Source: a virus
Strand: one strand, 5' to 3'
Length of the DNA stretch: 33,153 nucleotides
IMG/VR virus record: IMGVR_UViG_3300027778_000007
Location: 1 to 33,153 of that record
The notes under the pieces are model-generated. The model saw only the letters and a list, made by a program, of their open reading frames with translations. It ran no database searches and was not told the DNA's origin. The position numbers were made by a program, and so were the translations under genes. Below, piece after piece: positions 1 through 8,222 of this stretch; positions within the stretch are counted from its first letter, which is position 1, and every line of letters begins with the position of its first letter.

Positions 1-1
1 T

Positions 2-3000
2 ACTAAGAATGAAAGCTTTCGTCGTACGGCAGAACTGTTTCGTCAACAGGGTATTAAGAACTACTACTTTATCCTGCAAATTAACAACCCTGCCCTGATC
101 GGGGTTAACCCACGTGATGAAGCCAACCTGAGTAACGAACAGAAGGTCTGGATTCACAACGAGTGCAAAGAGAACTTCTGGTACTGCCTGCGTGAAGTAC
201 TGTGGTTAAAAGCAGAACAACCCTTTAAAGCCAACCGCGGCAACGTCTCCTTTATTTGGGCGTACCTCAACCACATTACCACGTACAACATCATGCCACG
301 TCAGCAGGGCAAGGCCCAAGACGTTAAGAGCAAGATTCGTGTTAAACAAACCCTCCCCTCTGACCCGGTATGGAAAGAGATGGGAGACATTAAAACTGGT
401 GACACCATTATCGACCCCAATGGTCAGGAGTCTCTGGTCAATGGCGTATGGCCTCAGGGCTACATGCGCACTTATGAAGTCGAGATGAGTGATGGTCGTA
501 AAACCCGTGCAGCCACGGACCACATGTGGCGTTACCGCACCAACGCGGACTGCGGAGAAAACAGCTGGAGTGAAACCACCACGGCTTTCTTCCTGGAAAT
601 GTTGCGCAACCCGAATTATGCCAAGGATCCTATCCAAATCCCGCTGATTGAAAATCTCGAGAACAGTCGTAAAAACCGTGACCGACTGGGATACCTCATG
701 GGAGCGTTTCTCAACGCTGAAGGTTCTGTGTCAAGCATTCCTTTACCGAATGTGGACACGAGCTACCAGGATGAGTTACAGGCGCTTCTCGACCGGGATG
801 TGCTGGATAAGTTCAAGGTAGTTTGTAGTGACGGTCAGTTAAGCATTGTGCGAGCCGATGGAACTAACTTTGAAATCAACAATGACATCGGTTTACCAGT
901 TAACCTGTTGGACAGCGATCTGCAGAGTCGTAAAGAGTTACTGCACGGTGTGCTGGATGCTTTGGGTGAAATCGGTACTGATGGTATTCTGATTAAATCC
1001 AAAGACACTATCGGTATGCGTCAAATCCAGTATCTGGTGCGGAGCCTGGGCGGTACTGCTCGTTACGAACGCAAGATCGAGAAGCTGATTATCACGTTGC
1101 CTGATGAGGTGCCGTATTTCCGTTTCCGTAAAGAACTGGTGCCGGGTTACAGCAACAAGCTGTTCGTCAAGAAGGTGTCGTTTGCGGGCGATCGTCCTTG
1201 TGTGTGTATCGAAGTCAACAACGATGATTCCACCTATATCACCGATGACTTTATCGTTACCCACAACACAGTGTCGGTGCAGGTCATTGACTTCTGGTTA
1301 ACGTACATCATGGGTCGTAGCTACAAGACGCACCTGGTGACGCTGAAGTCAGATAACCGTGCGCAGTTCATTGAAGCGATCAAGAACATCCGTACGCAGA
1401 TGCCGAGCTATTTGGTTAACCCAACCTACAAGGATAAGGACAGCGGTAACTACTTGACCTACCGTAGTTTTGGTGAGGGTCAAGCCAACGTCTTAACCAT
1501 CTCGGTTCCGCAACAGTCTGAAGCCGCCGCAGGTGACTTGGGTCGTGGTCTTACGGTGGGAACAACCAACTTCGATGAACCCGGTTACATTAACTACATC
1601 GAGTCCATTGTCAACGGATGTACACCATCTGCCCTGACTGAAATGGATAACATGCGTGAGAAAGGTTTGCCTTACGCCATCAACTACATTACTACGCCAA
1701 ACACCATCAAGCATCCGTCTGGTGCGTACATGTACCGCAACATCATGAACTCCACTGAGTGGCGCGAGAAGTTCTTCGACTGCTACAGTGAAAGTCATCT
1801 GGTGCACAAGTTGATTAAGCGCAGTCCAGTCAAGACTACCTCTCCATCGGTGGCCATGATTTACAACTACCTGAAGTTAGGTAAGAGCAAGGACTGGGTA
1901 ACCCGCACTATCGACCAGCTGAAGCTGACGTTGTCCAAGGCCAAGATCGACTTACTGTTGATGTGGGTGGAAGACGGTGAGGACCGGTTGTTTGATGACG
2001 TCACGCGTGAGAAGTTAAGTGACAACAAGCGCGATGCGGTGTGGAGCAAGGAGTACCGGGAAAGTAACCTGTATGTTGACTTCTTCGTAACCAAAGAAGA
2101 ACTTATCAAGATGTGCAGTCCGGACCACAATGACCACATCATCATCGGGTGTGATACCTCGTCGGCTATCAACAAGGATGCCTGTACGGTGGTGTTACGC
2201 AGTATGGTGACCGGTGACACCATTGGGGTGGGTCGTTATCCTCTGGCGTTCCTGGATGACGTGGCGGACATTGTAGTGGACCTGCTGGAATCGATTCATA
2301 ACAGTATGCTGATTATCGAACGTAACTACGCGCACCACTTCATTGACAAACTGCTGATCACCCTGCAAGCCAAGGGAATGGATCCGTTTAAGAAGATGTT
2401 TAACCGCATCTACAACGATCCTGTTAAGTATGCCTCGCAGTTCGAAGAAGTTAAACGGACACGTGCTGGTGGTCGCACCAAAGAGTTCTATCTGCGCTTC
2501 AAGGAGTTCTTTGGCTTTAACACAACTGCGTCGACGCGTAAAGAGCTGTATGACTTTATTCAAGAAGCGGTGGCGGCTACGGGCGCAGGTCTGCACTACG
2601 ATAAACTGATTGACGAGATCATTGCGCTGAAGATCAAGAACGATCGTATCGACCATGAACTGGAAGGCCACGATGACTTGGTAATTGCGTGGTTGTTGAG
2701 CTACTGGTTTATCAAGGTAGGTAACAGCAAAACTTATTACGACATCAGCCCACATATGGCGTTGACACGTACTAAGAATCTGTTGGCGGGTGGCGAGAAG
2801 AGTGTATTCGATGATCCGAAAGTCTTGGACATGATCGACCAAGTTCGTAAGCGTATTATCAAGCTTACCGAGGAGTACATCAAGACCAACGACAATATCT
2901 TGGCAATGCGTTTGGAATTTGAGATCAACAAGCTCACCAAACTGTTACCAAAAGAGGCGAAGCGCATTCACACCATCGATACCACCATTGAACAAGCGAA

Positions 3001-3046
3001 GGTTGAGCGCAACCAACGCATTATGAAACACCGACAAGCAGCATAA
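2..3046 (+). CDS. terL: Terminase large subunit (TerL), intein-containing, 5' partial
   Basis: This is the DNA-packaging motor: an ATPase that drives DNA into the prohead and a nuclease that cuts the concatemer. The frame is open from base 2, so the true start lies upstream; the ATG at 293 is internal. Walker A reads PRQQGK then TVSV, interrupted after the lysine by an intein (314-1267). The Walker B-like stretch TTNFDEPGY has its Asp codon at 1574. The C-terminal RNase H-like nuclease shows the three expected acidic positions: Asp in IIIGCDTSS (2153), Glu in LIIERN (2318) and Asp in EGHDDLV (2672 or 2675). About 696 residues remain in this window after splicing. The next gene starts 13 bases downstream behind a GAGGGAA ribosome site. 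The motifs make the family assignment secure; kinship to phiKZ-like TerL is inferred from context. Confidence 0.92.
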   Translation, partial: TKNESFRRTAELFRQQGIKNYYFILQINNPALIGVNPRDEANLSNEQKVWIHNECKENFWYCLREVLWLKAEQPFKANRGNVSFIWAYLNHITTYNIMPRQQGKAQDVKSKIRVKQTLPSDPVWKEMGDIKTGDTIIDPNGQESLVNGVWPQGYMRTYEVEMSDGRKTRAATDHMWRYRTNADCGENSWSETTTAFFLEMLRNPNYAKDPIQIPLIENLENSRKNRDRLGYLMGAFLNAEGSVSSIPLPNVDTSYQDELQALLDRDVLDKFKVVCSDGQLSIVRADGTNFEINNDIGLPVNLLDSDLQSRKELLHGVLDALGEIGTDGILIKSKDTIGMRQIQYLVRSLGGTARYERKIEKLIITLPDEVPYFRFRKELVPGYSNKLFVKKVSFAGDRPCVCIEVNNDDSTYITDDFIVTHNTVSVQVIDFWLTYIMGRSYKTHLVTLKSDNRAQFIEAIKNIRTQMPSYLVNPTYKDKDSGNYLTYRSFGEGQANVLTISVPQQSEAAAGDLGRGLTVGTTNFDEPGYINYIESIVNGCTPSALTEMDNMREKGLPYAINYITTPNTIKHPSGAYMYRNIMNSTEWREKFFDCYSESHLVHKLIKRSPVKTTSPSVAMIYNYLKLGKSKDWVTRTIDQLKLTLSKAKIDLLLMWVEDGEDRLFDDVTREKLSDNKRDAVWSKEYRESNLYVDFFVTKEELIKMCSPDHNDHIIIGCDTSSAINKDACTVVLRSMVTGDTIGVGRYPLAFLDDVADIVVDLLESIHNSMLIIERNYAHHFIDKLLITLQAKGMDPFKKMFNRIYNDPVKYASQFEEVKRTRAGGRTKEFYLRFKEFFGFNTTASTRKELYDFIQEAVAATGAGLHYDKLIDEIIALKIKNDRIDHELEGHDDLVIAWLLSYWFIKVGNSKTYYDISPHMALTRTKNLLAGGEKSVFDDPKVLDMIDQVRKRIIKLTEEYIKTNDNILAMRLEFEINKLTKLLPKEAKRIHTIDTTIEQAKVERNQRIMKHRQAA
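314..1267 (+). other. Intein with LAGLIDADG-type homing endonuclease inside TerL
   Basis: A 318-residue in-frame insertion splits the TerL Walker A motif between GK and T. The N-terminal Hint part contains MGDIKTGDTIIDPNG and a block-B-like TRAATDHMWRYR with the expected Thr and His. The C-terminal end reads DDFIVTHN, giving the penultimate His and terminal Asn of inteins; the first C-extein residue is Thr. Two endonuclease helices are visible: GYLMGAFLNAEGS (about 689-727, Glu where Asp is usual) and LLHGVLDALGEIG (938-976). The first intein residue is Ala (GCC at 314), not Cys or Ser, which implies a non-canonical splicing route. The P-loop is a common intein site because it is conserved and tolerates little change. 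Joining 313 to 1268 restores a normal P-loop. Confidence 0.9.
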
Positions 3047-3059
3047 CACCGAGGGAACA

Positions 3060-4070
3060 ATGGAACATAATGAATTGATTAATCAGGGCATCGACGATCT
3101 CGTCGACGGTAATGAGAGCTACGCCTTTCGTTATATGCAGGGACAGCTGTACGCCAACGACATTGTTGGTTTAAATCACCTGGCCGGCAATGAAGGTTTG
3201 GTGGGCGCTATCTGGGAAAAGATCAAACAGTTCTGCGCCTGGTTAGTTAGTCTCTTCACTGGTAAGAAAGACACAGGTGTGGCGACGAAGGAAACAGGCA
3301 TGAAGAGCGGTATGAAGGTTGACGTAACCAAGGCCAAAGTGACACCGGTCAAGGCTTCTGAGATCAAGGCTGATGTTCCCGCCCCTAAAGCGCACGAACC
3401 TACTGAAGAACAAAAGACCAAGGATAAGGTCACCATGGCGGTGGTGCCGTCTTCAGGGTCGGAAGCAAAAGAAGAACCCCGCCCGGTAACATTGGTTATG
3501 GTTCCACATAACCTTAAATATCTCTATCAACATTTGCAGAAGCTTGCGAAGAATTTTGCTGCTGAACTGGAAAGTTTGAAGAAGAATTATGAAACCGTTT
3601 ATGGGATGCGTGACAGGCTGGGGAGTAACCACGAGTCTGTGTTCTCTGGCTTCTCCAAAATGACCCCTTCTGAATTTGCTGCAAAGTTTAATACTGTGGC
3701 AGCTGATTTTAAGAAATGGGAAACTCCGCCGGCTAACCTTGCCAGTATTACTGCTCAAGATGTTAATAACCTGGCGGGCACACAAATCACAAATGTGTGT
3801 AATCACTTAAGTGCGGCAATTAATGGATTAAATATTACTCCAGAAAATATCCGCAATAAGAATGTATCTAAAGAAAAGCTTTATAGCTTTTTTGAAGGTC
3901 ATCTTAAAACAGTGACTGACCAACATGAACGTGAGGCGTTGTGTAAGGCGTTAGTGCGTTACTGTCGTTTGGACTTTGATATCTTCAGTATGTTCGAACT
4001 CAGTGACACTCTTAGCGATATCAAACTAGATATCATGACCTGTAAATATTTGGTTAAAGCCCCACAATAA
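3060..4070 (+). CDS. Probable virion or ejected protein with shared N-terminal module (paralogue 1)
   Basis: A 336-residue protein of unknown function. Residues 19-34 (ESYAFRYMQGQLYAND) and the helix IKQFCAWLV at 56-64 recur almost unchanged in the minus-strand gene 8223-9083, and more weakly in 7302-8159. A Lys/Thr/Pro/Ala-rich linker (about 70-145) joins this module to a helical C-terminal domain. The linker holds three A-x-E triplets (ASE 99-101, AHE 111-113, AKE 136-138); A-x-E is the cleavage signature of phiKZ-like prohead proteases. It follows terL by 13 bases with a good ribosome site, so co-transcription is likely, and a strong terminator follows. A capsid-targeting N-terminus is an inference from repetition and position, not shown by sequence. 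Confidence 0.75.
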   Translation: MEHNELINQGIDDLVDGNESYAFRYMQGQLYANDIVGLNHLAGNEGLVGAIWEKIKQFCAWLVSLFTGKKDTGVATKETGMKSGMKVDVTKAKVTPVKASEIKADVPAPKAHEPTEEQKTKDKVTMAVVPSSGSEAKEEPRPVTLVMVPHNLKYLYQHLQKLAKNFAAELESLKKNYETVYGMRDRLGSNHESVFSGFSKMTPSEFAAKFNTVAADFKKWETPPANLASITAQDVNNLAGTQITNVCNHLSAAINGLNITPENIRNKNVSKEKLYSFFEGHLKTVTDQHEREALCKALVRYCRLDFDIFSMFELSDTLSDIKLDIMTCKYLVKAPQ

Positions 4071-4085
4071 GTAAACATAAATAAT

Positions 4086-4115
4086 AACTACTACTCCCTT
4101 GCGGGAGTAGTAGTT
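4086..4115. terminator. Bidirectional intrinsic terminator
   Basis: A perfect 13-bp stem (AACTACTACTCCC with its complement) closes a TTGC loop. It sits between the convergent genes 3060-4070 (+) and 4128-4571 (-). Both sides carry A/T-rich flanks, so it can serve both strands. Confidence 0.85.
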
Positions 4116-4127
4116 AGTTTATTTCAA

Positions 4128-4571
4128 TCAGTGGACCATCGCTTTCAGAGGCTTTGCCAATGGAACCGTAACCAGGATCAGGTTATCTTCCACCTTGACA
4201 TTCATCCCGATAATCAGTTCGCGATCGACGTGCTGTTCGACCAGCAGTGAATCCATGAATGCACTCACCAGGCTAGTCATGTTCAGACCCATGCTACCCA
4301 GGTTGTTGAAGTTCAGCCCTTTGGAAGACAGACTGTACTTCAGCGCCACGCCATTACGGTTGCTGTCCAGCACCACTTCGCTTTTGAACACCATATCGTT
4401 CATAGAGATTTCGTGGTCTTTAACCCAACGTTGAACCGGCAGGTTAAACATGTGCTGATTAAACGCCGAGATAACCTGAAGACTGAACCAGGCTTTCAGA
4501 TGGTTAACCGCCATGGCAGAGTAAACAGGTAGATCAAAATTCGCTTTAGAAAGTTCTGTGTGTGCAGTCAT
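4128..4571 (-). CDS. Hypothetical protein, last gene of the minus-strand block
   Basis: A 147-residue protein I do not recognise. No signal peptide or membrane segment is visible. The first 60 residues look helical and the last 20 (VEDNLILVTVPLAKPL) look like beta strand. Its ATG overlaps the TGA of the thymidylate-kinase-like gene by four bases (ATGA), so translation is probably coupled to it. It is the distal gene before the convergent terminator at 4086-4115. Confidence 0.75.
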   Translation of the reverse strand: MTAHTELSKANFDLPVYSAMAVNHLKAWFSLQVISAFNQHMFNLPVQRWVKDHEISMNDMVFKSEVVLDSNRNGVALKYSLSSKGLNFNNLGSMGLNMTSLVSAFMDSLLVEQHVDRELIIGMNVKVEDNLILVTVPLAKPLKAMVH

Positions 4572-5119
4572 AATGGTTCACCTACCGGGATCACAAGGGT
4601 TTTCGGGCTTAGTCGCTGTAACAAGGAACAAGCCTCACGATAACGTCGTTGGTGGTGCTCGAACTTCTCTGGGTTTTGGAATTCTTTCTCAATAACCTCG
4701 AGGTTCTTTTTCTTCTTTAGACGTCCGATGTAAGTCGGATGCGAAATCTGCAACAGGTACACCACGTCCGGATGGTTGTGGTTGTTGTGATTCAGCACCG
4801 GCATCATACCCATGGTTTCCTGGTAGACCATGGAACTAATAAAGTTACGATCACTGATGACGATCTTGCCAGACTCTAACGCAGGGCGAATAATCGCGTT
4901 CCAAAGATAATCACGGTTCTCTTTGTAAAGACGATACAGCTCGCAGCTGTTAGTGGATTTCGCTGACAGGAAGTCACGGATCTTCTGACCAGATGGATGC
5001 CCCATAAACGGTTCAGATACGGTAAGGATCTCTTTGCCGGTTTTCGCATACAGCTTTACCAGACTTTTAATAAACAGGGATTTGCCTGCGAGATCCATAC
5101 CTTCGGCTACGACGTACAT
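4568..5119 (-). CDS. Thymidylate kinase-like (dTMP kinase) P-loop protein
   Basis: A 183-residue protein with the layout of dTMP kinases, which phosphorylate dTMP to dTDP for phage DNA synthesis. The start is set at the ATG at 5119 because AGGAG lies six bases upstream; a longer reading from 5149 lacks such a site. The P-loop is AEGMDLAGKS (residues 5-14; the family usually has EGxDGxGK). The EPFMGHPSGQKIRDFL stretch matches the family REP...iR region, and SDRNFISSMVYQ matches the DR(Y/F) motif, with Asn at the aromatic position. A Lys-rich segment (RLKKKKN) sits where the LID usually is. The altered P-loop and DRN leave open a related deoxynucleoside kinase. The next gene overlaps it by four bases. 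Confidence 0.82.
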   Translation of the reverse strand: MYVVAEGMDLAGKSLFIKSLVKLYAKTGKEILTVSEPFMGHPSGQKIRDFLSAKSTNSCELYRLYKENRDYLWNAIIRPALESGKIVISDRNFISSMVYQETMGMMPVLNHNNHNHPDVVYLLQISHPTYIGRLKKKKNLEVIEKEFQNPEKFEHHQRRYREACSLLQRLSPKTLVIPVGEPL

Positions 5120-5214
5120 TTGCGACTCCTTGCCAGGAGTTTTCCCCACGCGTTACCGAGTTTTTCAACAGGAGTAGGCTGGTAGTTACGACGTGTGTTG
5201 TACTTGGTCGGCAT
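5107..5214 (-). CDS. Very small ORF, 35 residues
   Basis: The ORF starts with MPTKYNTRRNYQP and ends ARSRKCTS. A GGAG lies seven bases before its ATG. Its 3' end overlaps the start of the kinase gene (5119) and its 5' end overlaps the upstream small ORF, a close-packed arrangement typical of phage coupled translation. It is basic (Lys and Arg throughout). No known family is recognised. It could be non-coding; the ribosome site and the way it fills an otherwise empty gap are the only support. Confidence 0.45.
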   Translation of the reverse strand: MPTKYNTRRNYQPTPVEKLGNAWGKLLARSRKCTS

Positions 5215-5335
5215 GATCTGTCTCCAACTGAGCAGGAGATTGATTCTTAACCAGAGTTCTGAAGAATTGATTCAGAATCTGCCCTTTACGACCAGCACGT
5301 TTAACACGGTTTTTAGGAATGCGTTTAGTAGCCAT
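5186..5335 (-). CDS. Small basic protein, 49 residues
   Basis: The ORF begins MATKRIPKNRVKRAGRKGQ, a strongly basic N-terminus suggestive of nucleic-acid or nucleoprotein binding. Its ATG shares one base with the TAA of the upstream gene 5335-5967 (TAATG), the same coupling seen elsewhere in this block. The C-terminal 20 residues are polar. No homologue is recognised. A gap of 185 bases without it would be out of character for this operon, which supports its being real. Confidence 0.5.
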   Translation of the reverse strand: MATKRIPKNRVKRAGRKGQILNQFFRTLVKNQSPAQLETDHADQVQHTS

Positions 5336-5967
5336 TATTTAGCCGCCTTAGAAAGTTTGAACATGATCCAATTGTTAGATGACATACTGGAACCACAGGG
5401 AACAAAGAGAGCGCCGGTAACCACGTTACGTAGAGCAAAGTAGTTACCGTCCTCATGAATAACGACGGCGCGTCGCAGGCACTGACGATGATCGACCCAG
5501 TCTTCGCAACGGATATAGTCAGCTTCACCTTTGAAGAGCATATCCAGCGCAACGCCAAAACTAACGCGATCGTCTTCACCAGGAACTTCAGCCCACTGAC
5601 CCTTGTTTAGGTTGTCCATGGTGATGTTCCATTCTTCCTCACGTCCGTCTTTATTACGAACATAAGGTTGATAGTGCGTACGATCCAGACCTTCTACCGG
5701 TTTGGTGTAGACACGTCGCCCTGCACCTTCTTTGGTAAAGTTCTGTATTTCAGCGATATTGCCGGTTAACATGCCGTTGAATAATGCGGCAGTGTCTTTA
5801 GGCTCTTTCAGCTTACGTTGGGTATCCATGTGATACTCAACCAGCTCACCGATTTGTTCAACGATTACATCACGAACAGTTTCGATGCTGGGTACTGAGA
5901 GGTCTGGCAGTTTTTTCGTGAGTATCTCAATCAAGTTATACTCCGTTGTTTTAACATCGTCAGTCAT
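5335..5967 (-). CDS. Hypothetical protein, 210 residues
   Basis: A soluble protein of unknown function. The first 60 residues are helical (IETVRDVIVEQIGELVEYHM). The C-terminal part is richer in beta structure and contains RCEDWVDHRQCLRRAVVIHEDG with two Cys residues. An AAGGCGGG sequence seven bases before the ATG serves as ribosome site. It follows gene 5977-7305 by nine bases and is followed by the 49-residue ORF through a one-base overlap. Position in a block with probable virion paralogues hints at a structural or assembly role, but nothing in the sequence shows it. Confidence 0.75.
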   Translation of the reverse strand: MTDDVKTTEYNLIEILTKKLPDLSVPSIETVRDVIVEQIGELVEYHMDTQRKLKEPKDTAALFNGMLTGNIAEIQNFTKEGAGRRVYTKPVEGLDRTHYQPYVRNKDGREEEWNITMDNLNKGQWAEVPGEDDRVSFGVALDMLFKGEADYIRCEDWVDHRQCLRRAVVIHEDGNYFALRNVVTGALFVPCGSSMSSNNWIMFKLSKAAK

Positions 5968-5976
5968 AAACCCGCC

Positions 5977-7305
5977 TTATTGGTAATTATCTCTTGTTAT
6001 AATTCGTAAGCACATATAAACAAGAAATGCAGTTCTCAGTGAAATTATAGTGCTCGGTGTGCGGATACCTGTTTGACTGGTAACCAGCTCATCACCGAAC
6101 TGTCTCAAGAACAACACGGTTTCATTAACGGAGCGAGGCGAGTTGTATGCACCTTTCATCTTACGCGCTACGTCAACAACATGAGTCTTCAGAATATTGT
6201 TAACACGCAGGTACTCAAAGAGGTGGACAGTTAATTCATCAACGAACTTGTGTGCATGTTCCGCACCTTTCTTGTTGTTGTAGATGCCCGGGAAGGCTCG
6301 CACAACGTAAGCCAGCTTGTCAGTACCACCAAATTCAGCGATTTTGCAGGCATAGCGAATCAGCTCTTCTTTGTAGAAAGCTTGTTCAGAAACCAGCACA
6401 CTCTCAATATAACTTTTATACTGGGGGACTTCCTTGCCGACGTTCTTGATAGTAACACCGTCTTCTAACTTCACGGTATTACCTTCGATACTCAAGATAT
6501 CGGTTTTGTTCTTGACATCATGGAACACCTTGTTGATGTCATTGATCACGCCACGCAAGCGGTCCTGGATATCACCCACCATGTAAACAACCTTGGCGTC
6601 GTTCTTCATGGTGGTCAGGGCTTCGTGGTGAATACCAGTGCGGGGATCCAGAATGAACTCTGCACGGGCTTCGATCAGTGCACGCCAGCTACCGTAACGT
6701 TTGATGTCATACTTCAGTGACAAACGGTTATAGGTTTCAATGGCAACTTCACGACGAGCCAGGAAAGGGTAGTCGTTGGCCAGAATACTGGTTAGACACT
6801 TGTAGTGGTACATGCAAATGATGTCCACCATGGCTTGGTGCTTGGTCTTTTGATCCAGCTTCTTGGAGTTATACGCCTGGCAGAGCAGATATGGAATAGA
6901 CATATTCCATGGATCGGATACCACGTTCCACTCTTTCTTAACGATACCGGTGGCGATCAGTGCTTCATAGATCTGGTCTTCATCCGCATCGTAGATCTCA
7001 GTGAACCACTGGTTACGGTCAGCTGTGGTAAAGACGATCTTCTGCAAGCCGAGGTAGGGTGAACCAAAAAACTCAGTGTAATCAGTCATCCCTTGACGAC
7101 GTGTGGTAAAGGAATACACGTAACGACGTAGGCGTGTGGCCCATGCCTGGTCATACTCTTCCACATCCTGCTTGAAGTAGATGTCAAAGATCTTACCCGA
7201 ACCTGCGACGTTATACGCCTCAAGTCCTGCGAACATTTGTAAGAAGTTTTCAAGTCCGTCTAACTTCTCTTCAAACATAAAGTGTTGTGCATCAAACTGT
7301 TTCAT
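5977..7305 (-). CDS. Hypothetical protein, 442 residues, possibly virion-associated
   Basis: A largely helical protein without recognisable catalytic motifs, signal peptide or membrane segment. Its start overlaps the TGA of the upstream gene 7302-8159 in an ATGA arrangement, so the two are translationally coupled. It carries many aromatic residues in its first half (FFGSPYLGLQKIVF, YMVGDIQDRL) and an Arg-rich C-terminus (SLRTAFLVYMCLRIITRD). It lies between the paralogue pair and the kinase in one minus-strand operon. A structural protein is a reasonable guess from this setting only. Confidence 0.75.
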   Translation of the reverse strand: MKQFDAQHFMFEEKLDGLENFLQMFAGLEAYNVAGSGKIFDIYFKQDVEEYDQAWATRLRRYVYSFTTRRQGMTDYTEFFGSPYLGLQKIVFTTADRNQWFTEIYDADEDQIYEALIATGIVKKEWNVVSDPWNMSIPYLLCQAYNSKKLDQKTKHQAMVDIICMYHYKCLTSILANDYPFLARREVAIETYNRLSLKYDIKRYGSWRALIEARAEFILDPRTGIHHEALTTMKNDAKVVYMVGDIQDRLRGVINDINKVFHDVKNKTDILSIEGNTVKLEDGVTIKNVGKEVPQYKSYIESVLVSEQAFYKEELIRYACKIAEFGGTDKLAYVVRAFPGIYNNKKGAEHAHKFVDELTVHLFEYLRVNNILKTHVVDVARKMKGAYNSPRSVNETVLFLRQFGDELVTSQTGIRTPSTIISLRTAFLVYMCLRIITRDNYQ

Positions 7306-8159
7306 TTATTTACACTCGTGAGGTTGTCGATTGTTTTGTTGATCTCTTGTGCGGCGTTATTAACGTACAAGATCACTTCGGTCATGAGTTGGAGATTGTT
7401 CAGGGTCAGCACCATAACTTCGTGTGCATGACTCGCTGCAAACTCCTTTAAGCTGGTTTGTGGAAAAGCCTCTGTCAGCTTAGAGGTCGGTTCACCATAG
7501 AGCCAAAGCTGATCGTGATTACGTGCAGTTGGCAGACACAGCATCTCTGTGTAAGCGTGTAACATGTTGTTCAACTGATCACTTACGCTGAAGAAAGTTA
7601 ATGTGGCGGAAGGGTACAGCGCTTCTCCTGTATAGTCTTTCTTGAGTCGCTCTATTGCCTCGGACAAATCGTTTGCCGCATTGAGTAACACCGATGAAGC
7701 CGTTTTGTACCCGATGTCTTCGTTATCAACCAGTAATGCGTACAGGCGTTTAGCATTGTTGCGGTAGCGTTCAACGCGCAACGACACGAAGGTCTGACTC
7801 TCCACTAACCGAGTTAAACAACTCACATACTCCCTGACATTGACCGGGCGAGTTAATGCTGCGAGTTTTATGACGTTGGCATCAAGGAAAGAGTCGTAGA
7901 TCAGGTATGATCCAACCAGTTCATGATAGCGGTTTATGCTCTTTGCCCACAGGCTGCTGAACCAGTTGAAGATATAAGTTTTGCGTGTTGCCTCTTCTCC
8001 ATGGTAACGACCGGGCATTCCGATGTCATAGGCAGAAGCTTGACCGTGAAGAAAAAGCTGACCGCAGATATAACGTGCATCGAAGCTTTCACGATCCAAG
8101 CAGTAATCTTCCAGTCCGTCGATTAAACGATCAACAGTACTCTTAGTTGTGTTTGGCAT
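7302..8159 (-). CDS. Paralogue 3 of the shared N-terminal-module family
   Basis: A 285-residue protein. The ATG at 8159 is preferred because GAGG lies five bases upstream; the longer form from 8186 would start at the base of a terminator. Residues 24-37 (ESFDARYICGQLFL) match the ESYAFRY.QGQLYAND module of the genes at 3060 and 8223, and a Trp-rich helix (FNWFSSLWAKSI) occupies the position of IKQFCAWLV. The rest is helical and divergent. It begins just after the terminator of gene 8223-9083 and is coupled to the next gene by ATGA. Function unknown; a packaged or ejected virion protein is inferred. Confidence 0.75.
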   Translation of the reverse strand: MPNTTKSTVDRLIDGLEDYCLDRESFDARYICGQLFLHGQASAYDIGMPGRYHGEEATRKTYIFNWFSSLWAKSINRYHELVGSYLIYDSFLDANVIKLAALTRPVNVREYVSCLTRLVESQTFVSLRVERYRNNAKRLYALLVDNEDIGYKTASSVLLNAANDLSEAIERLKKDYTGEALYPSATLTFFSVSDQLNNMLHAYTEMLCLPTARNHDQLWLYGEPTSKLTEAFPQTSLKEFAASHAHEVMVLTLNNLQLMTEVILYVNNAAQEINKTIDNLTSVNK

Positions 8160-8190
8160 GTTCGCCTCAGATAAAGTTAGTAACATAAAA

Positions 8191-8218
8191 CTGATTAGGA
8201 GGCGAACCCCCTAATCAG
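8191..8218 (-). terminator. Intrinsic terminator after gene 8223-9083
   Basis: A 9-bp perfect stem (CTGATTAGG with CCTAATCAG) is followed on the minus strand by TTTTATG. It lies between two genes of the same strand, so it may reduce rather than end transcription into 7302-8159. Confidence 0.7.
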
Positions 8219-8222
8219 ATAG

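Noticed and set aside
2195-2842. 215-residue antisense open frame within terL
   Set aside because: A shadow of the nuclease domain, whose motifs establish the sense reading.
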